DNA of 64,000 bases from Diaporthe sp. PMI_573. Its lineage: Eukaryota; Ascomycota; Sordariomycetes; Diaporthales; Diaporthaceae. Under the pieces are notes generated by a model that did not search any database, was not told the DNA's origin, and saw only the letters and a list, made by a program, of their open reading frames with translations. The stretch is taken from the NCBI GenBank assembly GCA_021399435.1, contig JAJTUP010000076.1, positions 1 through 64,000 on the forward strand. Direction: 5' to 3'. Each line of letters starts with the position of its first letter. Positions within the stretch are counted from its first letter, which is position 1. Below are positions 45,771-58,014 of this stretch, in pieces. Position numbers and translations under genes: made by a program.

Positions 45771-46463
45771 CTAGCGCCTTGGAGAGAATGGAGGCCACCA
45801 CTGCTGTTGAATGCTTAGTCCCTTGAAAATAATCAGAGGAATCAGGGACTTGCCCGTAGCAGAGATACACTCGAGGAAGGAGGTCCACGCTCTCGAATTA
45901 AAGTCCTTCTGAAGAAGCTCGCTGCCGTCAGAATAGCCGATAGTCAGGGCCTTCTCTGACTTGCCCTCCATAAGCCCACCCTCGTCGGCGTTCCATCGGT
46001 TGGCCGGCTTAATCGCCTTCACGATAGGTAGCCCCATGAAGTCGAACCACGACCCGACGTTCTGTTTGGTGGCTGCCCTAAGCCGCTTTGCTTCAACGCG
46101 CTGATACTTACGGCTTCGGAGGATAGGGTGACGAAGGAGGAAGGCCCTTAGCCACTTTTTTCCGAGAGGATCGACCTCCTTCCCCGAGGAGCCCAGACGG
46201 GCCGCCAGGGCCCTTGTTTCCCAGCGAGTCAGGGCATGGCCAAGGCTGCTTTGGTTGACCAAAAACATCGCCAATTGGTCCTCCTGATGGTCAGAAAGAA
46301 CTCTCAGAGGGTTGGCGGCGACGTGATGGCTTTGTCGGCCGGCGAGGCGACTTTGAAGTGTTGAGCGTGGAATATGCCAGGTCCTGGAAGCCTCCCTGAC
46401 GGGCATGCCATCCCTGACCGCCACGATGGCGTCATGCATCTCAAGTTCACCATAGGGCTTCAT
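45771..46463 (-). mobile_element. pogo-like transposase, truncated
   Basis: Frame from an ATG at 46463: an N-terminal psq-type HTH (AIVAVRDGMPVREASRTWHI-like), a CENP-B-type HTH (KKWLRAFLLRHP ... RSRK) and the start of a DDE domain (NADEGGLMEG, where DE replaces the usual DET, then LIPLIIFKG). It stops after QQQWWPP, before the second catalytic Asp. It is a dead copy from a different pogo lineage than the fragment at 40318. Confidence 0.8.
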
Positions 46464-46949
46464 GATAATAAGGATAATGCCTGGAAGAAGTTTGGTGATC
46501 AGAAAAAAAGTCCTCGTGGACAAAACGTTGAGTTTATGTAGGGTGGGTACAGACGCGTGCACGCGTGAACGCGGGTGTGGGCCGGCCGAGAACGGGGGTG
46601 GGCCGAGATCCGGGCCGGGCACGTTATGCACAGATATTAATGCTTGGGCAGCCTTTAAAGGTATTACGGGAGATGGGATTTGGGTGTCTGAGTGTGATAT
46701 TGTGCATGCTTTGAGTCTTGGCTTGTGTTATAGTGCGCGTCGGTCCTGCGGTTTTAATATGATCGATGAGGTGATGGCCAGACAAGTATTACTTTCCAAG
46801 TTAGGAATCTCGAATCTCAACTAAGTTGACTATGTAGCAATCAACACGAATATTTTAATCCATCATCGACGAGACTCACTCTGTCTTCCTCGCGGCTGGT
46901 TTTGAGCGTGTTGACGATTGAGGTCCTCGATGGTACCACGGATCTCATG
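46464..46949. other. Flank between pogo copy and TIR element
   Basis: No gene is supported; 46500-46650 is GC-rich and probably the remaining 5' part of the pogo copy. Confidence 0.35.
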
Positions 46950-46951
46950 TA

Positions 46952-48102
46952 AGTTGCCGTGCCCACATTCCGCCCACCCCCTGATTCCGCCCACCTTTTT
47001 CACCAAAACACGCACTTTATAAAGCTTTATTTCTCTACCCCGCTATTTTTCTAGGTCTTAATACTTCATATATATAGTAAATTAGTTAAAAGACTAATTT
47101 AAATAGTTATATTTAACATTTTATATGGTTAATATTATTTAATGATATTTTAAATTAAGCTAAAGATATTTGTTAAGGATTGCACCTAAATATATAGAAA
47201 ACCTTAACATTTTTAAAACTAAAATAAGTAACTTAAACAAAGTATTAGAATTTATTTGGTATTTTTATTATACTATCATTTTACTATATTAAACTATATT
47301 AAAGGCCTTTTATTAATATTTATCTTATATAAGATAATAAAGTAAAATAAAACTTTTCTTTTAAAATCTCCTTTTTTAAAAATTATAACTTAGTATAAAA
47401 CTATAATTAAGTAATATAAACTAGAGATTTGTAAGGTTTCTAAGTATAAATAATATACAGACTCTATATAAAATACTAATTTAAATTTATATAAAGTATT
47501 TAATAAATCTTAAAAATAAAAAAAATGTTATTTTAGGTTAAATCTTTTTTTTCTACCTAAATAATTATTAAAATCCAATATTTTTTAGGTTTAATAGTTA
47601 CTAATACTTTTAAAGTATATATAAAACTATTATTTATATTTATATATATTTTGTATAATAAATAATAAATACTAATTGTGACGACGACGGAACCCTAACC
47701 CTGGATGGCCAGGTGGGGCATGCAAGCACGCGATCTAGCGTGCAGGCCAACGCGTTTGACTTCTCGTCGCGCCCCCGCGGTAAAGGCTGCGGCCTTTTCT
47801 TTCTCTTCCTTCCCTAGAGTAGAATCTTCGTCCATAGTGCCAATTCAAGGTGTTCACGCCCTCTGCAACGCTGGCCGTGACACTAATAAAGTTAGAGTAC
47901 AATTTAAGATACTCTAAGTTTATACCAGCAAAATAAGTAGCTATAATTTTCGAGATATTTTATATAGATTGGATTGTATTTAATCTATAAGTGTATTAAG
48001 ATTTATAATAATTGGGCTTAAAATGGCAGAGATATAACAGGTTGTTTTGGTGTGGCTGAGTGGGCGGAATCAGGGGGTGGGCGGAATGTGGGCACGGCAA
48101 CT
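46952..48102. mobile_element. AT-rich TIR element (Tc1/mariner-pogo type, TA duplication)
   Basis: The ends are perfect inverted repeats of 43 bp (46952-46994 and 48060-48102), starting AGTTGCCGTGCCCACATTCC. TA dinucleotides flank both ends (46950-46951 and 48103-48104), as expected for Tc1/mariner-pogo. The interior has no coding sequence and is extremely AT-rich, in contrast with the GC-rich ends, which looks like repeat-induced mutation. A solo LTR is nested inside, so the element's own length is about 940 bp. Confidence 0.85.
47677..47882 (+). repeat. Nested solo LTR with 5-bp target duplication
   Basis: The 206-bp sequence begins TGTGACGACG and ends CCGTGACA, flanked by CTAAT (47672-47676 and 47883-47887). 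It is the same family as 30793-30994. It remains GC-rich inside the AT-rich element, so it inserted after most of the AT drift. Confidence 0.9.
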
Positions 48103-48103
48103 T

Positions 48104-50282
48104 AACGGAACCAGAACTTTGTCTTTTGGAGGCATGATACCTGCGGACATCGAAAACTTGGTGTCACGTGTCAGGGGCTCCACTATTGCGGTGCTCTATT
48201 CTATATAACCACGAGCGCCCCCGCTCCATTGTTTCTAATTCAGAACACCAGACAATTTGCTCTATTCGATTTACCCTGCTCGGAATTGTGACACTTGGGC
48301 GCAGGAAGAGGAATGAGAGAAGAGAGAGCGAGTGGCCTGACGACTGGTCACGATCAGCATAAGAAAGCTGTGGTTAGAAGGCATGTAGTGTCGCTGTTGA
48401 GGCAAGGGAGTGCGAGAAGGTGGCAGGTACCGAAATGCAGACTCGGGGTTCACTATACCTGGCGATTTCTTGTTGCCTATCTGTGACTCGGAAGTCATCT
48501 CCCGAGACGAAATTGTGATTCAACTGATCAAGGTCCATGTCCCGGAGATGTGATGTCTACGAAAGGAACGGCCGGAGCGATTCGATGCCGCGAGAGCAAG
48601 CCAATAGTATCGAGAAAATATTGTCACAGGCCCAAAGAGAGCAAGGTCAGACTTCGATGCTGATACAATTGGCAACGCCTTGACACGGATCCCCGAGTCA
48701 CCCGAGGATAAAGTCGCAAGCGTTCCTCGATCGGGTAGAGGGGAACTTGTATAAGAGCCGCACGGGAGTCCCAGACGCAGATTTCTTCCCTTATTGAAGT
48801 TCTCTCTTCTCCTAGTTGTATTCGATGAAGAGGCGGTTGAATAGGGTCACCAATATCGATCATCATGCCCATAGCGCGTTCGTCGATGTCAGGCCACGGC
48901 TCAGGGCAGCCGTCCCTAAACCCCCTTGGGGTGCAGTTCTTCTCCAGCCTGGAGGGGCTGGAGATAGTGACATCCGGCGATCGACAACTCATCCGAGGCC
49001 ATAACTTGGTCGGCGCAGTCCGCCTCCAGTTTGCTAAACCCGGATTCTTCGACGACGAGGCGGGAGAGCACGGAGAGGTCCTCAGCAGCATCGACGGCAT
49101 CGATGTGCCACTGTCCATGCACGTATTCCCTTTTCCTCAAACCGACGAGTTATTTTCAACTATCATGGCTACCCGACCGAGCTCCAGGGACTTCTGTTTG
49201 ACACTGGCTCATTTCTATTTAAGGGAACGTAAGCGTTAGGGCGAGCGTTATTAATTAGGGGGCATTATATTTAATTCGCTATATTGAAAAGAAAAAGAAA
49301 AAGAAGAAAATCAAGAAAAATGTTTCCCCTTATTTACCTAGGACACTTAAGATTTGTCGACGTGGAGCCATTCAGCGTCGTCACTTCGCACGCATCACTG
49401 TTACGAGGTGCGGCATCGGCGCATCACCTTCGTCCCTAGTGTAGGGTTCGTTTCCATCTCCAAGTGAAACAACATTAGTTACGCCTCCATATGGCCGGGC
49501 ATCGTCGCAGGTATCGTGTGTGGCTTCATTGTCGGTCGTGTCGTCTTCAACCTCATTTCGGTGAATTTCAGGGCTTCGATCAGGTTGACATCGACATCTT
49601 CGAATTCATACTTATCGCTGTTGTGGTAACTATCATTGATGTCATCATACTGATGCAGATGACTTCTCTAACAGTAGAGGTAGGAGATCTCCCCCGGAAT
49701 GACTTGAGGATCGCCATTTTGTACTCGAGGCTGGTATAAGCAGAAAGACGGGGGTAGAGGCTGAGAAAATGTGGAACAAGAGGTGGCACCGAGGACGGCA
49801 GGTCGTGGCCTTTAGATACCCTGGAAGGCGCAGTGATGTTGGCTCTGACTAGTAGGATATCGCGTCACTGTCTGCCTGCTCCTGCTTCTCGTCATGGTGA
49901 ACATGTCTCGCCGTTAGGTTGCGCGGGGATGCCACCCTAGTGGTTGCTGACGAGGTAGACTGCCAACAAGTCGTCGCCAAATCGGAAGCCATATAGCCTA
50001 GGAGCGCAGGGCGTTGGCGCCGAGGGGGCGGTGATAAGCGGTCCGAGAGGGTCAGCAATTACATCTTGGGACAAATGCGCCACATCCATGCCGTGCTTGG
50101 TGTTCCAAACCCCTGACTGTATCGCTGGGAGTTGGCTGAGCCGGGCGGAACGGGTTGATGTGCCCAGGGTTGGCTCAGTGGAAGCGGTGGTCGGAATAGG
50201 TTATCCGCTGTCGCCGATGAGGAAACCACTCTGGATCTATTTGATGAGCTTGATCACTGCCGATCTCTCTGAGTGGACACCT
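48104..50282. other. Region without supported genes
   Basis: The longest frame is 48865-49239 (+, 124 residues, no recognised family). Around 49491-49660 several frames are hydrophobic, but no start or splice structure is convincing. Nothing else is recognised. Confidence 0.35.
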
Positions 50283-51043
50283 TTAGCCAAACTCTGTCAT
50301 TCCTTCTAGGACGAGACTGTTTGTGTCCAATGTAAGATCAAGATCAAAGGAGGTCGGCTGCCAGGTATGTTCTACCTCTCCACAAGTAGTGCTTCCGAGA
50401 TGACCGGGTAAATCGTAACCATTAGGCGTATAGTCGGCGTTGCCTTCCGCGGGTGCCGCTTGCATTCCATGCCATGGGTCTAATTGGTGCTTTATCAGAA
50501 GCGATTCCAAGCCCGCCGGGGGCCAGCCGCCGGCTTCCGAATATCCAAGACTAGTCGTGCTTGCCGATGTTGATGATGTTGCAGATGAATTCTGGAGAGT
50601 ATCGACAGGAGAGCCGTCCCCTAATGTCGAACAGGTATCGGACCCGGTATCCTCGATCGTGTTGAGAATTTCACAAAGAGGTTTACCATCTCTCAACATT
50701 GCCACGATCTCGCAATAGTTATCGGAACATCGGAGGGCTTTAATTATGATCTCACGATGGTGGACATGCTCTCGTAGCAGTTTGACCTCCTCTCGGAGGC
50801 TCTTCTTGGATTCTCGCCTTGTTTCTCTGTAGAAACATGTAAGTCGGCGATTCCTGCATCTAAGACAGGGAACGCTACCGTCGCACTAAGTCCCTGTGAG
50901 CTCGACGTTTTTCCAAGACGATACATTCACATGAAACCTACCTTCGCTTTCTTCTCTCGACATGAAACACAGGCCCTTCGGGTAATATAAGCACTACCCC
51001 GTCGGCGGCGATTTTGTATCGGGTCAGTGACATTCGTACTCAT
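50283..51043 (-). CDS. Small Zn2Cys6 transcription factor
   Basis: There are two exons, 51043-50942 and 50885-50283. The 56-nt intron (GTAGGT ... CTTAG) lies inside the zinc cluster and phases close to 234 residues. The spliced cluster has the exact C-x2-C-x6-C-x5-C-x2-C-x6-C spacing (CVSC, then C, then CLRC, then C; Cys 25, 28, 35, 41, 44 and 51). It is preceded by an Arg-rich patch (QNRRRRG) and followed by a coiled coil (EEVKLLREHVHHREIIIKAL, residues about 63-82). The remaining 150 residues are acidic and Ser-rich, ending LEGMTEFG, and probably form an activation region. The large fungal regulatory domain is absent, so it is at the short end of the family. An intron within the cluster is common in fungal Zn2Cys6 genes. 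Targets are unknown. Confidence 0.85.
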
Positions 51044-51655
51044 TGTGATCGAAGCCGTAATGATGAATTAGTAATTGTCGATGAACTTATCATCAAAGAC
51101 CGATTGCCCAGGTTGAAGCGTTCAGTATAGCTATGCCGAACTATATATAGTGGAGTAGGTTTTGAATTCTCCTGGGATGATGTCAAGCTCGTCTGATGCA
51201 GATTTGAACGTACTTCGACGTCAGGCGCGGGGCAGAAGAAAAGGCACAGCATATCAATAGCGCCAATCACTGCTGTTTTCTCCGCACATCAGGGGACTAT
51301 GCAGAACGACATCGAAACGGAGCAAGTAGTCCTATCGATCCCTACTAGAACGCCGCGGTGAGTGGGGTTCGTGACATCATGATTGTGTCAATCGCACTCT
51401 CGTCTCATTATGGAGGTAGTAAAGGGGTGGCGACCGTCAAAATCAGGAACAAGGTGACCTCTTTCTTGCAATTACCTACTCCCTCATCTACTATCATTTC
51501 AGCAACAAGAAACTCTCTATGAGAATGGTATTCCTTGTTGATATCTTCCATTGGGTTGTAGACCGTGTATTGCGCATAGTCAGCCTTGTATGAGCAGGGA
51601 ATCATCGTTTTTCTACTAATGCCAGAAGAACTAACTAACGCATGGTGCAACACAG
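51044..51655. other. Intergenic or missing 5' exons of the decarboxylase
   Basis: Promoter side of the Zn2Cys6 gene and presumed 5' part of the next gene. No convincing exon was identified. Confidence 0.35.
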
Positions 51656-52800
51656 GCCCAGAACCAAGAATATGGCTGGAAGTCCATCGATAGGAAGGTC
51701 AGTAGCGGTTACTTATAGAGACCGGAACGGGGAGGTCGTCCAGCTAATGAGTGTCTACCATCTAGACTGGACGCATCATACGTGAACAGCAACCGCTTTT
51801 GAAGAAGCTGCGATTGCTGTTGCTCTTTAATCCGATGACGGAATGGCTCGACACAACGCAGGCTATGCGGGTGCATATGCACAAAAAGTCGGAAAAAGAA
51901 GGTATTTTACTAATATCAGGAGGCAGTGCGCGTTGGAAAGGCTTACTCACATTGGGCATAGGACGAGTTGAAGCGACATCGGCATCTCGAGAGAAGATCA
52001 GGTCCTTCATCGATACGTACAACATCAACATGGCCGATTTTACTCCTTCAGACCCTTCAAAATATGCCAACTTTGAGGAGTTCTTCGTCCGCCACCACGC
52101 GCAGGGCTCCCGGCCCATCCACGAACCCGAGGACAAATCGTTGGCCGTGGTTGTGGCTGATAGCCGCGTTGTGGTATACGATACCGTCTCCGAGACCAAG
52201 AAGCTCTGGATCAAGGGGTCTAACTTCGACCTGACCAACTTGGTCATGGATAAAGTTATCGGATCACACTTCGGCAACGGGGCCATCGCATCTTTCCGCC
52301 TGTCGCCGCAGGACTACCACCGCTATCACTCCCCTGTTACAGGGACAGTGAAGCTCTTCCGCGCCATGCCGGGCGACTACTATCAGGTCGACCCTGTCGC
52401 GCTGCATAGCACTGTGGATATCCTCACACGCAACACCAGAGAATATGTTGTAATCGAGACGGAAGAGTTTGGAGATGTCTTATTTGTTGCCATCGGGGCG
52501 ACTGATGTAGGAACTGTCAGGTAGGTTGCTGAGTTGGCATGAAATAGCCGACGCGATTCAGAAACTAACACCACCTCCCTTGCCTTGTATAGTATTTATG
52601 ATCGATATCAGAAGCCAGGAATCCAAGTCAGAAAGGGCGACGAGATCGGCTTGTTCCAGTTTGGTGGCTCGTCGATCATCGTAGCCTTCGAGGAGGATAG
52701 GATCAAGTTCGATCACGATCTGCGGGCCATGAGCCAACAGTCTATCCAGACATCCGTCGACGTAGGTATGAGTCTTGGAAAAGTTGCTGCAAAGGGCTAG
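51656..52800 (+). CDS. psd: Phosphatidylserine decarboxylase
   Basis: Exons 51656-51697, 51766-51901, 51962-52520 and 52593-52800 are in phase. Introns are 68 nt (GTCAGT ... CTAG), 60 nt (GTATTT ... TACTAAT ... CATAG) and 72 nt (GTAGGT ... GTATAG). The 60-nt intron is a multiple of three without stops, so unspliced reading stays open. The protein shows the family's conserved blocks: YGWKSIDRK, FNPMTEWLDTT, FEEFFVR, ADSRVVVY, FRLSPQDYHRYHSPV with the catalytic His, FVAIGATDVGTV, and FQFGGSS, where autocleavage before Ser makes the pyruvoyl group. It decarboxylates phosphatidylserine to phosphatidylethanolamine. The long motif set marks the soluble or endomembrane PSD class rather than the mitochondrial form. 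The start codon is not found: the first readable exon opens at an acceptor, so 5' exons are missing here or unrecognised. The C-terminus (GMSLGK) is complete. Confidence 0.8.
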
Positions 52801-53629
52801 AAGAGGATTATGGGTTACCAGCCAGGTCAGCTCGGCGACACGTCTCATCCTGCGCACTTCTACCGCTTTTCTCGTTTTCGAGTCGAAGAACATGGGGAGA
52901 GCAGGGATTGCGGTCATTGTTATTTCGGCTGATACTCACGGTTGATGGCACGGGGAGCACCGTTAGATGTCGTCTTATGGGGACAGCGCCGAGGCGCTTG
53001 CTGCATTCGCTAGTGGGCTTTTGTCTGGATTGGCTGTTCTGCTTGTCTGCTACCTGGTAGCCCTCGACATCTCACCATCCTCTCTAGGCACACTGGCGAG
53101 CCGCCATGGTGAGAAGTAGACAGAAATCGAGTCTGGATCGCTACCTGTCGGCTACGTGACCGTGACCGTGACATTGACCTTGAACCTCCTCGAGACCGTC
53201 TCCGACATAGTCGGGTACTCACTTGCGCGCGTTGTAGCTGATACTAGAGGAGCTGGCGCTGGCACGCGTTTGCGGCCACAGAAGTAAGCACAAGATACCC
53301 TGAAGGCAGCATTGTCGTCTAGAGGCCATTGAATCGAGTTTCACGCAAGTTCCAAGTCACCTCTTTGGAGGGCTCTAGCATATCACCATGGACTGAATCA
53401 GTCCTAAGAGCTCCAGTGCATGTTCCCTCAAAGCACACAAGCTGAGATTCAACTACGACAGCAATCTAGGTACAGTAGTCACCCATACTTGGCACCAGTT
53501 CCCCTCTTCCAACTTGCAAAATCCTTGCCTAAAAGGAAAAAGGAGGCGACAACCCTCAAAGAAACATCTGTCGGTAAAATGTTAAGCCTACAACCCCTCT
53601 CATTCCAGTCCATTCAGCTCACCAAGCCC
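52801..53629. other. Intergenic, nothing recognised
   Basis: Short frames on both strands, none with family resemblance. Confidence 0.35.
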
Positions 53630-54642
53630 TCAGCCGTTAACGACAATACCACCATCAGGATGCAACGTCTGCCCGCTAATGAAGGAACTTTCCTTGCTCG
53701 CAAGGAAGACGTAGCTCGTCGCAACCTCCGCAGGCTGTCCCAACCTCCCCATGGGCGTCCTGTTCCCTAGGCCATGACCCTTCTGGCCCTCCAAGCTCAC
53801 ACCCGTCGCGATAAGGGGTGTCCAGACAGGACCGGAGGCGACGGCGTTGACGCGAATGCCCTTTTTGACGAGCTCGTTGGAGAGGGCGCGCGTGAAGGCA
53901 ACGACAGCCCCTTTGCTCGCCGCATAGTCGAGGCGGCTCGGGACGCCAATATACGAGTCGACGGAGGCGCTGTTGATGATGATGCCGTCCGATGCCAAGT
54001 GTTTCAGGACCTGCTTCGTGAGATAGAAATACGAGTCGATGTTGGTCTTGAACGTGGTCGACCATTGCTCGCTGGAAGTAATCCCGTTAGCAGTGCCTCT
54101 TTTTAGAGGCTAATTAATCGCTCTGGGTTAGACGCATAAGCAGGGTGACGACATACTTGGAAATGTTGAATATTTCTCCGCCCCCGTGTCTAAACGCGGC
54201 GTTGTTGACCAGAATGTCAATGCCGCCGAGGGCATGCGCTACCCGATCCGCGACATCCTTGCAAGTTCGCGGCCTCGCTGAGGTCGCTGGCGAGCAGCTC
54301 AATCTGTCCGCCATTCTTCTCAACTTGGGACCGTGTATGCTGCGCGTCTTCCTCCTCGGAGGGGAGGTAGACGATGGCCACTCTGGCCCCCTTCATGGCA
54401 AAGAGGATGGCGACGGCGCGACCAATGCCCGAGTCGCCGCCCGTAATCAGAGCTTTCTTGCCAGCCATCTTGCCGGATGGCACGTACATTGAGACATCGC
54501 CACCGATCCCGCCGCTCTGCAGGTGTACCTTGGTTGGCTTGGGTTCGAGATCTCGCTCCAGGCCGGGGTGGGGCTGCTGCTGCGTCTTGGAGCTGTTGCC
54601 GGCTCCTGCGACGTTCTTGACAGTTTCCTTGGCTTTCTCCAT
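53630..54642 (-). pseudogene. SDR-family oxidoreductase with a one-base frameshift
   Basis: From the ATG at 54642 the protein has an N-terminal tail of about 55 residues, then the nucleotide-binding motif ALITGGDSGIGRA. It continues as SDR to LLASDLSEAA, where the frame must change by one base near 54265 (one extra A in GCGAAC). The second frame then reads CKDVADRVAHALGG and LVNNAA. An 85-nt intron (54072-54156, GTATGT ... TTCCAG) restores NEQWSTTF, and the rest includes the catalytic SAS ... YAASK and a PDGG end. Length and motifs fit the extended glucose/general-stress-type NAD(P) dehydrogenases. Every catalytic residue is present, so either the lesion is recent or it is a sequencing indel. 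Confidence 0.75.
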
Positions 54643-55588
54643 TGGGTCCTAGTCTTCGTCTTCGTCTTGATCTTTAGAGGTCGGTAGTTTTTGGGAGACT
54701 CTTTGCCTAACGGGGTAGGGGAAACAAAGCACCCTTTTGCAAAGCACCCTTCTCTTTAAGAAATCGTCTGGTGGTGGCCCTTATCCTGCCCCCAAGTACT
54801 TAACGTGACGAAATCATCATCTCAGTGTCATCCGTTAAATGAAAAAAAGGTCGGGGTTGAGTGTGTCAAGTGGATGACGCTTATTAGTCGTCATCGTGAT
54901 TTCACCTTGCGTCTAGACCTTTAATTCCGTGAAGTCTAACGGGACGGTAATATCCTCTGGGCTTCTCTCTTATAAGCCGCAAAGGGTACAGTATCTTGTA
55001 CGTGATTCTAACTTCATTTATTAAATTCTAAATCGTCGACGAGGTCCGCTACTCCAACAGGGGCCCGGGGCGGCTCCTTTCGTCCTACGCGCCTCGTTAC
55101 CTTACGATACGTCGCCGTGACGTCAATGACGGCAGCTAATCAAAACAGATGTTTCTACACGTTCGCGTTAGCGATTGTCTTCAATCTTCTTTGTTAGGTA
55201 TCTTGATGGACCGACGCTGTGTCTAAATCTCCGGTCCGCACCTACATGGAGTCACCGGCTTACCAAAGTCAGACTAACTGCCGAAAGAGTCGCCCAACGC
55301 AAGTACATCCTGTAGCAGTCAAGTGCAATTTTGGACCCAGCATATCGTTACCCAAGGTTCCTACCAGCCCCTCATTACTTCACAACAGTGACTAACAAGG
55401 TGTGCTCGTCGCCAACCTTTGGATTTTCTCCGTACGCTCTACCTAGGTCGTACTTGTTTCCCCGAGGTAATCGCTGGCCACGCGGTCACAAGCAGGATAG
55501 CCAAGGCTACCGGCCTAGTCGCCGTAGCCGTTCAACCCGAATGGGGTTGTAGCCATCTGCTTAGTATCTCGTGCAGGCAGCATGACTC
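54643..55588. other. Intergenic, nothing recognised
   Basis: No gene is supported; several GC-rich and AT-rich patches alternate. Confidence 0.35.
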
Positions 55589-56510
55589 TCAACACGTCCG
55601 TCCCTGCCCATGCACATGCACATCCACTCCCATCCACGGGTCCGTCGACTGTACGTCTTGCGTAAGTCCGGAGGATTCGACAAGCACATCGCCGCTAGAC
55701 ACCGGCTCGGATCCCCCCGGCGCAGCACGGCCGCCCTGCCCAGAGGAATAAAGTATGTCTGTTGCACTAAAACTGTTCAGGTAACCTTCGACCATCGAGC
55801 AGCCGCAAACGCCGTGGTCCAGCACCCTGCTTTTTAATATGAGCACTTCGCTCCGGAGCGTTGCGGCTTCGGAAGCCAGGCAAGGTTGACGGCGCCAATT
55901 GTAGCTTCCTTTGCCTGCAGTTGCTCGATTTCGCGCTTCTGGCGGGGGCGGCACTTGAATGCAGCGTGGCGGTTTCGTTCGCGAATGCGCTGCCTCTTAT
56001 CTGTCGAGCTGGCAGTGGCTTGGCTGTCAGACCCCTGCAACTTCGAGGGGGAGGCAGAAGAGGAGACGGTCCCGCTAGATGCGGATCTGGCCCTGGACGT
56101 CCTGTCGTACTAGAAGCATGGCCTAAGGCCCTTCGAGAGTTTGATCGAGGAGCCGGTATTTTCTTTATGGAGACATGTATTGCCTCTTCGGTTGTTTTTG
56201 GTGTTTTGCGAGGACGTCCCCTTTTTCTCTTGATTTGAGGTCCTGAAACGTTTTGGTCTTCCGCGGGCTGTGGTGGTGGTGTTGGATATTGGTGTTGGTG
56301 TTGCTGCTGAGTGCCATTGGATGCTAACTGATTAGGGCTGTATGATATGTCATGTCCGACAAGCTTCGTAATGGACTGATTATCTAGGCACAAGGAGAAA
56401 GCTTCGAGGTCACGGACTGTCGTCGACTCGATGGCATTGCTATTCATGACCTGCGCCGGGTCGCAAACATCATCTCTAATCGATGTGTTCATGGTGTCAA
56501 GACAAATCAT
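55589..56510 (-). pseudogene. AT-hook / bZIP transcription factor split over three frames
   Basis: From the ATG at 56510 the frame encodes a Gln-rich region and the AT-hook-like KRKRGRPRKTPK near residue 100. In a second frame (56090-55890) the basic region RERNRHAAFKCRPRQKREIEQLQ appears. In a third frame (55885-55589) the zipper EAATLRSEVLILKSRVLDHG and CGCSMVEGYL appear. The NRxAAFKCR core and the final CGC motif match ATF-type bZIPs like the intact gene at 43838. No intron with GT...AG borders in the right phase bridges the frames, whereas one-base changes do (for example an extra C in GTCAACCTT). It is either a pseudogene or a gene with sequencing indels. Confidence 0.7.
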
Positions 56511-58014
56511 GCTGTTGATAACTTATTCTGCTAGTCGACAAGAAAGAGGAGAAGGAGGGGGGCGGTGATTTGGTGAGGACAGGATAATATTCATGGAGGA
56601 AACTGTAGACATTGTGTGCCCCCCCCGCCCCCTCCCCCCTCTCCTCCTGTTGGCCCACCCTACGGCGGATGGGATGGTCAAGCTGACAGCGGCTGTGCGT
56701 TCCTGTGACATCAACGGCACTGGGCAACGCTCCGACACCTTTCCTGAAGTGGATTCTTTTTGATCAGTTCTATAAGCAGGATGTGACGTTGTGCGGTGGG
56801 AGCATTATCCAATCACAATTAGAGAAAGCCAGTCGGTAGGCCAGTCCGATGCGACAGCGACTTGACATGCGGTAGGGATCGCCGCTCATACCTCCCAGAC
56901 AACACATCAAACTTCTTCAAGCATGCACAGAGTACGGTATCGCACGGTCAATGGAGCACCCAAAGCTAATCGAACTCCGAACAAATATGACGGTCAGTCA
57001 CTCTTGTCAACAGCCGCGTGCATATGACTGGCCTCCGAAATTAGGTTTGCAGTGGATATCAGTATTATTTTTCCCATTTCCTAGCTAGACATCTCTACCA
57101 TGTATGGTACGTCCACCGGAGCTTCTGCTCCGACGTAATGGGGCGAGTGGAGCTTAAACCCCTAGACGACCCTTTATGGCTAGTTCCAGCAGTTCCAGCA
57201 GCGGTTCGGAGCGTCTCGGCATCGGACTACCGACAGTTCCTCTGGCCATGCGGTGGATTGTGGCGTAAGCCCGAAACGAGAGAAAAAAAATAAAAAATTG
57301 CACTGCCAAGTCACGGGACATCATCACAGGGACCCGTGTCCAAGCAGTTGGTTGGTTTGGTACTGACTCCGGAGGATAGACTAGAGGATACAAGTAGAAA
57401 TGAGGCCAGAGACTAGCTTCTTGACTCGACTTGGTCTGTCACAAAGAATCGCATTAGCCGGCTTCATGGTCGAGTGCTGGGTCAGATCCTTGCGACAAAC
57501 GAGTAACCTCTTCTCGCTAGGCCCCAAAGAATTGCCGAGTCCCAAATCAACATCCACAGCTGTCACGGACTACACATCCTAGGAGTATTTCGTCCTCTCG
57601 TTAGGTCCCTTTTTCCTTGCGTGGAAACGTATGGATAGACGTGAAGAAAAAGCATCCATTTACTAGTGTGCCGACTTGAATCGCCCAAACGTGCCCCTGT
57701 AGTGTAGGTCTGGTCGTGAACCTCTCCACGTAGTAGATTGGCCCGACATTGAGCCACTGCATTGGCCCACTTTGATTTCGCCGGCCCAGTGCCCTCGTCA
57801 GCCATCTTGTTAGTAGGAGCACGTCCTGGAATGTAGCCCACTGCAGACCAGGCCTCCCCCCTGAACTGGGGCTCGGACGCGCACGGTCGACAGTTGGGCC
57901 ATTCGCATTTAGGTACGGAACCAGCGTAGTGGGCGAGTTGTGCTACTTCTGGTCGACTTGGAAGGTCGTAGGTTCGTAAATGTCGTCAGGGTCTGTTGCC
58001 ATGTTAGCGACATC
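56511..58014. other. Intergenic, no gene
   Basis: Bases 56616-56645 are a poly-C/CCT tract. No coding region is supported. The right part is the 3' flank of the phosphoketolase. Confidence 0.4.

Noticed and set aside
51408..51653. Minus-strand 81-residue frame as a gene
   Set aside because: It has no family resemblance and lies between two genes where 5' exons of the decarboxylase are expected.
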